Assembly: GCF_000943545.1 (NCBI RefSeq)
Contig: NZ_JTHP01000005.1
Location: forward strand, 106,342-170,341
Reading direction: 5' to 3'
From: Paenibacillus terrae
GTDB lineage: Bacteria; Bacillota; Bacilli; Paenibacillales; Paenibacillaceae
Length of the DNA stretch: 64,000 bases
Shown: positions 57,094 to 64,000 of the stretch, one piece after another
Numbering within the stretch: the first letter of the stretch is position 1
Layout: each line of letters opens with the position of its first letter
Notes under the pieces: generated by a model
Seen by the model: only the letters and a program-made list of their open reading frames with translations
The model's database searches: none
What the model was told of the DNA's origin: nothing
Position numbers and translations under genes: made by a program

Positions 57094-57452
57094 CCGAACG
57101 GGGCAGCCCATTTTTAGAGCAACGTTGCAGAACTGTCTCCCTCTCTTTATTTTATCCATTGCAGAATTCATGAACCCTATAAAAAAAGACTGTCTGCCTT
57201 TCAGCCAACAGTCATACCACATATTCAACCACCCACTTGTTCACCTTTATCCCGCGACGGAAACTTCAAAGCATCCAACCTAAAACTTTTTAGAGTTTAA
57301 AAATCAGATATTTTAGCCCATATACTATGTTGCATTTGTAAGCGATATTATTATTTTACCATAAATAATATATTTTTACAATTATTGTTTTTATTATTTT
57401 ACAATATATATAATAAAAGCGTAGCCACATTTTTTATTAGGAGATGACCATT
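57094..57452. other. AT-rich intergenic region
   Basis: Between divergent hisZ and the small secreted-protein gene. The part from 57290 to 57440 is very AT-rich and should contain the promoter of the plus-strand gene, but no clear box pair can be chosen. An imperfect stem around 57180-57215 is weak. Confidence 0.45.
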
Positions 57453-57752
57453 TTGAGAATTAAAAGAACATTGAGCTTGGCCGCACTATCCCTTGCTTTA
57501 ACTGCCTCTTTTTCTACTGCCGCTGTTTTCGCGGACGCTCCTACTAACGCACCAAAGTCACATGATGTTAGCCCAAATCTCGAGTCAAGACCCTTCGATG
57601 AAGTTTTTTATTATCCTGTTGGCTGGGGAATACAAAAAGTTATTACAAATCATAAAACTGAGGATGGCTATGTAGGAACTATTATTATGGTTAGCTATGA
57701 AATTAAAGATGGTATTGTTGCTGTCAGATACCAAGGAACTGTTTACAAATAA
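57453..57752 (+). CDS. Small secreted protein of unknown function
   Basis: 99 residues from a TTG at 57453 (AGGAG 9 nt upstream; an ATG three codons earlier touches the ribosome site). A signal peptide (KRTLSLAALSLALTASFSTA, cleavage near AVFA-DAP) is followed by a mature part of about 70 residues with Tyr/Val-rich beta strands (WGIQKVITNHKTEDGYVGTI). No cysteine, no recognised family. AT-rich, plus-strand and isolated within a minus-strand core block, so possibly acquired. Confidence 0.65.
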   Translation: MRIKRTLSLAALSLALTASFSTAAVFADAPTNAPKSHDVSPNLESRPFDEVFYYPVGWGIQKVITNHKTEDGYVGTIIMVSYEIKDGIVAVRYQGTVYK

Positions 57753-57972
57753 TAATTTAATTTGTGCATAGGCATAGACAGAACATCTATTATTTCACAT
57801 AACAACGCATTATTAACTTGCATTCAGTGCCTCGAAAGAACAAGAGGGTGCACTTTCAGCCCTTTCGCTTCGAAACAAGGAGCCCGAAGGGGCTTTATTA
57901 ATGTTCTAAGAACCTATCCTTGAATATAAACAACACAGATTAACCTACTTAATGCACCATAAGAGTAACGCA

Positions 57973-57998
57973 AAAAGCCCTATGTACTCAGGGCTTTT
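57973..57998 (-). terminator. yvoF operon terminator
   Basis: AAAAGCCCT (57973-57981) pairs with AGGGCTTTT (57990-57998), with a U-run on the minus strand, 16 nt after the acyltransferase stop. Confidence 0.78.
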
Positions 57999-58013
57999 CC
58001 TTAAACTAAACTG

Positions 58014-58508
58014 CTATACATCCGCACCCGACCGTCTTAACTCACGCAACGGATTACCGCCCACGAATGCTCCGGCCGGCACGTCTTTATGCACAACCGC
58101 CCCGGCGGCTACTATAGCTCCATCACCTATAGTAACACCGGGCAGAATGGTCGTATTGGCGCCGATTAACACATTATTTCCGATCATTACTTTACCAATA
58201 CGATACTCCTGTATGAGATATTCATGCGCCAGAATGGTCGTGTTATATCCAATCACCGAATTGTCCCCTATCGTAATATGCTCCGGAAAAAAAACATCCA
58301 CCATCACCATCAGGCCGAAGGCCGCATGCTGCCCTACCTTCATCCCAAGCACTCTGCGGTAAATGACATTTTTCCAGGAAAGCACGGGACAATACCGGGC
58401 GATCTGTATAAAAATAAAGTTTTTAATCCCTTTCCAGCGGCTTACCGTCCGGTAAATCTGCCACAGCGCATTGGGGCCTTCCACGGGATGGCGGTCAACC
58501 TTCCTCAC
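58014..58508 (-). CDS. yvoF: Hexapeptide-repeat acyltransferase (YvoF-like)
   Basis: 164 residues; left-handed beta-helix acetyltransferase. Hexapeptide ladder: [60 protein letters not shown]. It overlaps ppaX by 4 bp, the same place yvoF has in Bacillus (hprK-lgt-ppaX-yvoF). The acceptor substrate is unknown. Confidence 0.85.
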   Translation of the reverse strand: MRKVDRHPVEGPNALWQIYRTVSRWKGIKNFIFIQIARYCPVLSWKNVIYRRVLGMKVGQHAAFGLMVMVDVFFPEHITIGDNSVIGYNTTILAHEYLIQEYRIGKVMIGNNVLIGANTTILPGVTIGDGAIVAAGAVVHKDVPAGAFVGGNPLRELRRSGADV

Positions 58509-59158
58509 GACACATCGACACCTTGAAACTCCAGCTTCAGTAAATCCCGCATATCATGCAAAATGTAATCCGGTCCATAGCCCCGTAGAGTTTCCTCACC
58601 CTTGAGCGACCAGGCTACACCCGCCGATTTCACGCCTGCGGCTTGAGCCGATAGAATATCAAAGGAACTGTCTCCAACCATCAACGTATGCTCCGCTTTG
58701 GCGTTCAAGCCAGCCAGCGCCTTAAGCACAGGTTCTGCGTGTGGTTTCGGATGCTCTACGTCGTCTACCGTCACAATATAGTCCATAGAGGAGGTCAGAT
58801 CGAACAGATCAAGCACACGAATCGTAGAAGGACGTATTTTAGTCGTCACAACCCCCAGCTTAATTCCTCGCGCACGCAACTCCTGAATAACCTCGATGAC
58901 ATACGGAAAAGGCTTCACCATTTGGTCGTGATGGAGCAAGTTATAAGCACGATAGCCTTTAACCAGCTCAGACACATCCTTTAATCCCGAAAAGGTACGA
59001 AGCTGGTCATCCAGCGTTCCGCCCATATGAGGGATAATATGCTCCCGTGTCAGCGGGTCAGCGTCCGGGTGATTCAAAATGTGCAGAAATGTGCTGATAA
59101 TCAGCTCATTCGTATCCATAATCGTTCCGTCCAAGTCGAATAAAATCGTATTTATCAT
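58505..59158 (-). CDS. ppaX: Pyrophosphatase PpaX (HAD superfamily)
   Basis: 217 residues. HAD motif [12 protein letters not shown], motif [12 protein letters not shown], motif III with [11 protein letters not shown], motif [14 protein letters not shown]. PpaX hydrolyses the pyrophosphate released when HprK dephosphorylates Ser46-P-HPr, and hprK lies two genes upstream. It overlaps lgt and yvoF by 4 bp each. Confidence 0.9.
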   Translation of the reverse strand: MINTILFDLDGTIMDTNELIISTFLHILNHPDADPLTREHIIPHMGGTLDDQLRTFSGLKDVSELVKGYRAYNLLHHDQMVKPFPYVIEVIQELRARGIKLGVVTTKIRPSTIRVLDLFDLTSSMDYIVTVDDVEHPKPHAEPVLKALAGLNAKAEHTLMVGDSSFDILSAQAAGVKSAGVAWSLKGEETLRGYGPDYILHDMRDLLKLEFQGVDVS

Positions 59159-60213
59159 AGATGCTCCTTCTTGTCCTCGTCCGTGTCTTCCTTGTGTAGC
59201 TTATCCGGCGCAGCCGTTGTCGGAGGAATCGTATCTTGACCCGGGCGGGAAGCCTGTTCCGGCGTGACGTCAGGTACCTGATCGACTCCTACCTTGCTGG
59301 AGACAATCGGATCGCTATATTTCGGAACAGTTGCACCCTTACGACGACGAACCACGATGAAAATCACAGCAGCTACAACAATGAAAATAGGGAGCAGTTG
59401 CGAGATCCGTACATTACCGTAACTCGGGTCCAGATGCCCTGGTTCAAACCCCAGCCATACCATAGGAGACCACAAAGCATTCACAAAGGAAGCCAGCCAG
59501 TCTGGTCCCTGAAAAGCCAAACTATCCGTCCGTACACGTTCGATGAAAAAACGGCCAATTGAGTACCAAATGAAGTAAAACGCAAACATTTCGCCTGCAC
59601 GTACAAATTTCATACGTCGAATGACGAGTAGCAGAATCACACCTACAATACTCCACAGGGATTCATACAGAAATGTAGGATGGTGAAACACTCCGTTAAC
59701 GTTCATTTGATTTACAATGAAATCTGGCAGATGCAGTTGATTCCGCAAAAAGCTTACTTCCGTCGGTCCACCGTAGGCTTCCTGATTGACAAAGTTACCC
59801 CAGCGGCCAATCGCTTGACCGATCAGCAGACCTGGCGCACAAATATCGGCAATCCGCCAGAAATTATAACCCTTATAGCGGAAATAGATGACTGCGCATA
59901 TAATCGCACCGATCAATGCGCCGTATATCGCAATACCGCCATTCCAGATTTTGAAAACATCCCATAGATTATCTCGATAGTCTTCCCATTTGAAGGCTAC
60001 ATAGTAAATACGCGCTCCAATAATAGCCGAAGGAACACCCAGCAGCAGCATATCCATAAAAAATTCCTGCGGAATGCCAAATCTTTTGCCTTCACGAATG
60101 GCGAGATATAAACCCACAAGCGCCGCCAGCCCCAAAATAAGCCCGTACCAATGGACCTTAATTGCCCCGATTGAAAAAGCAATCGGATTCAGCAGTAATG
60201 TTGCCGTTGACAT
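59155..60213 (-). CDS. lgt: Prolipoprotein diacylglyceryl transferase
   Basis: 352 residues; membrane enzyme adding diacylglycerol to the lipobox cysteine. About seven TM segments, an essential His in KVHWYGLILG, and signature AIGRWGNFVNQEAYGG. After the last TM (about residue 280) comes a hydrophilic Pro/Glu/Asp/Lys tail of about 65 residues, absent from shorter Lgts. GGAGTGAGAG precedes the ATG; 43 nt after hprK. Confidence 0.94.
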   Translation of the reverse strand: MSTATLLLNPIAFSIGAIKVHWYGLILGLAALVGLYLAIREGKRFGIPQEFFMDMLLLGVPSAIIGARIYYVAFKWEDYRDNLWDVFKIWNGGIAIYGALIGAIICAVIYFRYKGYNFWRIADICAPGLLIGQAIGRWGNFVNQEAYGGPTEVSFLRNQLHLPDFIVNQMNVNGVFHHPTFLYESLWSIVGVILLLVIRRMKFVRAGEMFAFYFIWYSIGRFFIERVRTDSLAFQGPDWLASFVNALWSPMVWLGFEPGHLDPSYGNVRISQLLPIFIVVAAVIFIVVRRRKGATVPKYSDPIVSSKVGVDQVPDVTPEQASRPGQDTIPPTTAAPDKLHKEDTDEDKKEHL

Positions 60214-60256
60214 ATGTTTCTCTCACTCCTTGTTCTTCCTTGCAAACGACTGAACC

Positions 60257-61195
60257 TTAATCCATATCTTCCATATCTTCAGAAATTGTAGCAGTCAGCT
60301 TATTCGTAAATTGCAGAGCTGCGTTCACGCCCATTTGCTTCAAACGATAGTTCATTGCCGCCACTTCAATAATAACGGCCAAATTTCGGCCCGGACGAAC
60401 TGGAATCGTAACGAGCGGAACATCCGTGTCAATAATACGTGTCGTTTCTTCATCCAAACCAAGACGGTCATACTGCTTGTCCTGCTGCCATGCCTCCAGA
60501 CGGACAACCAGCGTAATCCGCTTGTTGTTACGAACTGCACCTGCACCAAACAGCGTCATCACATTAATGATGCCCACGCCGCGAATTTCCAGCAGGTGAC
60601 GAATCAGTTCCGGCGCCGTACCATGCAACTGAAAATCGGACGTTTGCCGAATTTCCACTGCATCATCTGCTACCAGACGATGACCGCGTTTAACCAGTTC
60701 CAGTGCTGTTTCACTTTTACCAATGCCGCTACTGCCCGTAATGAGCATACCTACACCGTACACATCACACAATACACCATGGATGGTGGCCGTAGGAGCC
60801 AGCTTTCTTTCAAGAAAACCCGTAATGCGGCTTGATAAAATCGTCGTGGCCATATTAGTTCGCAATACTGGGACATCCCGCTCAGCGCTTGCCTCCACCA
60901 GTTCTGCTGGTACTTCCAGACCGCGTGTGATGATGATACACGGAGTCAGCTCCGTACATAGACGCTGCATCCGATCCTTTCTTTCCTCAGGAGGAAGCAT
61001 ACCGAGAAAAGCCAGCTCAGACCTTCCCAAAAGCTGCACACGCTCCTGTGTGTGGTATTCAAAATACCCAGCCATCTCCAACCCCGGACGATTCAATTCA
61101 TCCACCGTGATCAGCCTGCGCAGACCTTTCTCACCAGAAATAACCTCCATTTGAAATTGCTGTACAAGCTCAGATACCTTTACCTTTTTAGCCAT
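60257..61195 (-). CDS. hprK: HPr kinase/phosphorylase
   Basis: 312 residues; phosphorylates or dephosphorylates Ser46 of HPr to signal carbon status for CcpA. P-loop GSSGIGKS at 154-161, and signature [20 protein letters not shown]. The ATG at 61195 has GAAGGGGAG upstream; the longer frame has no site. First of the hprK-lgt-ppaX-yvoF operon. Its target is encoded at 41859. Confidence 0.95.
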   Translation of the reverse strand: MAKKVKVSELVQQFQMEVISGEKGLRRLITVDELNRPGLEMAGYFEYHTQERVQLLGRSELAFLGMLPPEERKDRMQRLCTELTPCIIITRGLEVPAELVEASAERDVPVLRTNMATTILSSRITGFLERKLAPTATIHGVLCDVYGVGMLITGSSGIGKSETALELVKRGHRLVADDAVEIRQTSDFQLHGTAPELIRHLLEIRGVGIINVMTLFGAGAVRNNKRITLVVRLEAWQQDKQYDRLGLDEETTRIIDTDVPLVTIPVRPGRNLAVIIEVAAMNYRLKQMGVNAALQFTNKLTATISEDMEDMD

Positions 61196-61433
61196 CGTAT
61201 TCTCCCCTTCATCCTGCATGACCGGATTCTATACGTAATCTTATTTATGTAGCGTCAACCTATCAACCATATAGCCCACTGCCAGCTCATCCTGTGCCAG
61301 CCCAAGCTCACCTTTTCAACATGATTTCGGGCTACCTGTGTTCATGCTGAACCCAGACCCATACCAATGTACCCATCGTATCGGAATTTTCCAATGAATG
61401 CAATGCCGAAGCTGGAAGCTGTATGGGATATAC

Positions 61434-61475
61434 AAAAAGAGCCGCCTTTCCCCGGCTGGGAAACTGCGACTCTCT
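61434..61475 (-). terminator. Terminator of the sugar ATPase gene
   Basis: AGAG-CGC-TTTCCC and the matching GGGAAA-GCG-CTCT form an imperfect stem, followed on the minus strand by TTTTTG, 14 nt after the stop. Confidence 0.7.
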
Positions 61476-61489
61476 TCTATTGGTTGAAC

Positions 61490-62614
61490 TTATTCGCCAA
61501 CCAGAATGCTCAATTCCGATTCCTTATCAAAAATATGAACCTTGTTCATATCAACAGCCAACTTCGCTTTAACACCATCACGAGTATTGGAACGCCCGTC
61601 TACACGGGCAATAATCGTTTCATTTCCGGCGCCACTCAGGTACAACAGCATTTCATGACCGAGATTTTCGGTAACATCCACAGTGGACATAAAGATCGTA
61701 TTCGGAGAAGCCTCCAAAAATACGGGCTCTTCATGAATATCCTCAGGACGGATGCCCAGAATAACCTCTTTACCGATATAACCCTTGGCTTTCAAAATCT
61801 GCCCCTTACCTTCAGGAACGAATAGATCCAGACCCGGTGCATTGAAATACAGCGCGCCGTCCTTCTCAGCCAGCTTACCTGTGATGAAGTTCATCGTAGG
61901 AGAGCCAATAAAACCAGCTACGAACAGATTTACTGGACGGTTGTACAGCTCATCCGGGGATGCGGCTTGTTGAATAATGCCATCCTTCATAACAACAATC
62001 CGGTCACCCATCGTCATCGCTTCGACCTGGTCATGCGTTACATAGATAACGGTCGTTTCCAGACGTTTAGCCAGCTTCGTGATTTCCGCACGCATCTGAC
62101 CACGCAGCTTGGCATCCAGATTGGACAATGGCTCATCCATCAAGAACACTTGCGGGTCACGTACAATCGCACGTCCCAAGGCAACACGCTGACGTTGACC
62201 ACCTGATAGCGCTTTCGGCTTGCGATCCAGAAGATGCTCAATATCCAGGATTTTAGCCGCCTCACGTACACGCTTATCAATTTCTTCTTTCTTCACCTTG
62301 CGAAGTTTCAGACCAAAAGCCATGTTTTGGTATACGTTCATATGTGGATACAAGGCATAGGATTGGAAAACCATCGCAATATCGCGATCCTTTGGAGCTA
62401 CGTCGTTCACAACACGATCTCCAATGTACAATTTGCCGTCCGAGATTTCTTCCAGACCAGCGATCATACGGAGCGTAGTAGATTTACCACAACCGGAAGG
62501 ACCGACCAATACGAGGAATTCTTTATCTTGAATGTCCAAATTGACATCAACAACCGTAGCTTTATCTGCACCCGGGTATTTTTTGAAAATATGCTCTAAG
62601 CGTACACCAGCCAT
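61490..62614 (-). CDS. msmX: Multi-sugar ABC transporter ATPase (MsmX/UgpC type)
   Basis: 374 residues. Walker [11 protein letters not shown], signature [15 protein letters not shown], Walker [16 protein letters not shown], and the C-terminal regulatory OB/TOBE region (about 240-374) typical of MalK-like subunits. In Firmicutes one such ATPase serves several carbohydrate importers, which fits its standing alone here. The ATG at 62614 has GGGAGG 8 nt upstream; the longer frame has no site. Confidence 0.93.
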   Translation of the reverse strand: MAGVRLEHIFKKYPGADKATVVDVNLDIQDKEFLVLVGPSGCGKSTTLRMIAGLEEISDGKLYIGDRVVNDVAPKDRDIAMVFQSYALYPHMNVYQNMAFGLKLRKVKKEEIDKRVREAAKILDIEHLLDRKPKALSGGQRQRVALGRAIVRDPQVFLMDEPLSNLDAKLRGQMRAEITKLAKRLETTVIYVTHDQVEAMTMGDRIVVMKDGIIQQAASPDELYNRPVNLFVAGFIGSPTMNFITGKLAEKDGALYFNAPGLDLFVPEGKGQILKAKGYIGKEVILGIRPEDIHEEPVFLEASPNTIFMSTVDVTENLGHEMLLYLSGAGNETIIARVDGRSNTRDGVKAKLAVDMNKVHIFDKESELSILVGE

Positions 62615-62717
62615 AGCTTTTGCCTCCCCAAGATCAAGTTTGGAAATCGAATACATTTCTTACTTGTATCTTACCCTAGTACCCACTTCGTGGCTATTCG
62701 CAAACTGCACAAAAATG

Positions 62718-63866
62718 CTATTTCCTTTTTGTCACTTTGTACAATAGTAGAAAAAGCTTGACCAAAACCGCATCATTAAACGTCCGCACATCCAATCCCG
62801 TCTCCTGTTTAATTTTGTCCAAACGGTAAATCAACGTATTCCTGTGCACATAAAGGCGCTTAGCCGTCTCACTCACATTGCAATCCAGTTGAAAAAAGAT
62901 ATCCAATGTAGCCATCGTTTCAGCATCCTCCAATATGACGGACGACCGCACAACCTGCTCCAAAAATTGCACGCGTTGCTCCTTCGGAATACGGTTTAAT
63001 AACCTCTCCAAATGCAACTCCCATGAAAAGTGGATATGCTCTGTTACATGAAAAATTTTGCCAAGATGGATCGTCTCCCATAACAAATTCAGCTCTTTGG
63101 GAAGACTTTGCAATAGTATAGACGGCTTGGATACCGCCAAATGAAATACACCTACCCACTCATTTGCGATAAGCTCGTATAAACCCAGGCTGAAAGCCGT
63201 TAGTACCTCCTCCAGCGATTCCGTAAAATCCGCATCCCTGGTTTCTATATCTTTATCCCGGTCATCTTCTGCTCCCAACAGTAGTTCCTTTTTAGCCATA
63301 ATCAGCCAAGACTGTTCATCCAGTGGAGTAAGCAGCACATTCCCTCCAAAATAACTGGCTAACAATCGATATAGCTGAGTGTAAGCAATAGCGCCCTCCT
63401 GTGTTCCTTCACCAGTCAGTACAATGGGAACCATATACGCTAACAACGAATCCCGAAGCCCCAACTCATCAGGAACCTCTTCTTCATTCTGTAGGTTGCC
63501 AGCCTGCTGTATGAGCCATTGTCCAAAACGCTTCATTCGCTCTTCCTCAGCATAAACCGGATTATCGGGCTGTTGCGTCCCCGTCCCATCCTGCCAAAAT
63601 TGCTCCATGTTCCAGAGTAACGCCTCAATCAGCTTCCGTTCCCGATCCGTCAAATGCTTTGCCTCTACCGCAAAGGCAGCCAATCCTCCTGCTACCACAC
63701 GGAACGGGAAATATATTTTGCTATCACGTACAAATGACTTATCCGGTACAGCCGATTCTGCTGACTGACCTTCTGCAATCATTTCCGGACACCAAGGCAG
63801 TATAGTAAAAGGTGCTTGAATAATATTCTGAAGCTGTTGCTGTATCCATTCCGTATCCAAAGCCAC
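62718..63866 (-). CDS. PucR/CdaR-family transcriptional regulator
   Basis: 382 residues. The C-terminal PucR-type helix-turn-helix (CNVSETAKRLYVHRNTLIYR followed by LDKIKQETGLD) is clear; the N-terminal 300 residues are a sensor-like region without a named domain. The start is GTG at 63866 with GTGGTGAT before it. It lies 103 nt upstream of, and in the same direction as, the sugar ATPase gene, so control of that gene is plausible but unproven. Confidence 0.82.
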   Translation of the reverse strand: MALDTEWIQQQLQNIIQAPFTILPWCPEMIAEGQSAESAVPDKSFVRDSKIYFPFRVVAGGLAAFAVEAKHLTDRERKLIEALLWNMEQFWQDGTGTQQPDNPVYAEEERMKRFGQWLIQQAGNLQNEEEVPDELGLRDSLLAYMVPIVLTGEGTQEGAIAYTQLYRLLASYFGGNVLLTPLDEQSWLIMAKKELLLGAEDDRDKDIETRDADFTESLEEVLTAFSLGLYELIANEWVGVFHLAVSKPSILLQSLPKELNLLWETIHLGKIFHVTEHIHFSWELHLERLLNRIPKEQRVQFLEQVVRSSVILEDAETMATLDIFFQLDCNVSETAKRLYVHRNTLIYRLDKIKQETGLDVRTFNDAVLVKLFLLLYKVTKRK

Positions 63867-64000
63867 GCGATCACCACTTCACTTTTTTTAGAATAACCTC
63901 TAAGCAAGCATAATGAACCTATTATAACCTGTCGATACCTTAAAATAAAAAAGTTAGTAAGAAACATAACCTAAATCCATGCAAAAATGCATACAAAAAA

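Overview
The window looks like a chromosomal segment of a low-to-moderate GC Gram-positive, most likely Paenibacillus (P. polymyxa-like). This is inferred from the cggR-gapA-pgk-tpiA-gpmI-eno order, the rapZ-yvcK-whiA-HPr block, hprK-lgt-ppaX-yvoF, the ssrA-smpB-rnr-secG block, strong GGAGG ribosome sites and frequent TTG/GTG starts. No species marker was searched.

Right part, about 26.2-63.9 kb: conserved core, almost all on the minus strand. It holds ssrA (tmRNA), smpB, rnr and secG; the glycolytic operon under CggR; tRNA-Arg(CCG); CtsR-controlled clpP (plus strand); two secreted proteins (a copper amine oxidase N-terminal-domain protein and a SIMPL protein); an HPr-like protein, whiA, yvcK, rapZ and a ROK glucokinase; trxB and a TPR protein; a complete histidine operon hisZ-G-D-B-H-A-F-IE-J; yvoF, ppaX, lgt and hprK; and an MsmX-type sugar ABC ATPase with a PucR-like regulator.

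Left part, 1-26.3 kb: accessory DNA. A GntR/UTRA regulator and a divergent TetR/MFS pair are followed by a minus-strand operon (11755 down to 3824). It encodes an Eag/DcrB-like chaperone, a VgrG/gpD-type spike without toxin, a pentapeptide-repeat protein, an Imm11/DUF1629-like protein, a DUF4280 PAAR-like tip, a 975-residue VgrG-like spike carrying a C-terminal toxin, and a probable immunity protein. No sheath, tube, baseplate or ATPase gene is present, so this is a spike/effector module whose injection machine must lie elsewhere. A second spike-effector (22182-25211) has nearly the same first 678 residues but a different C-terminus, a CdiA-like PD-(D/E)XK nuclease, followed by a zinc-ribbon candidate immunity gene. 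Both operons share an upstream region with a sequence that fits a sigma-D (motility sigma) promoter: TAAA, 16 nt, (G/T)CCGATAC.

The second spike lies inside an island bounded by an 84-bp direct repeat (83/84 identical) of the 3' end of ssrA, at 12385-12468 and 26257-26340. The repeats are 13,872 bp apart. The island carries a ParA-type ATPase with a small partner, a C5 cytosine methyltransferase with a convergent PD-(D/E)XK endonuclease, an IS4-family insertion sequence, orphan immunity-like genes, and many broken genes (serine recombinase stub, Nudix regulator, ankyrin, GyrI-like and others). No intact integrase is visible. The picture is of a layered, decaying island at ssrA that stores toxin/immunity cassettes.
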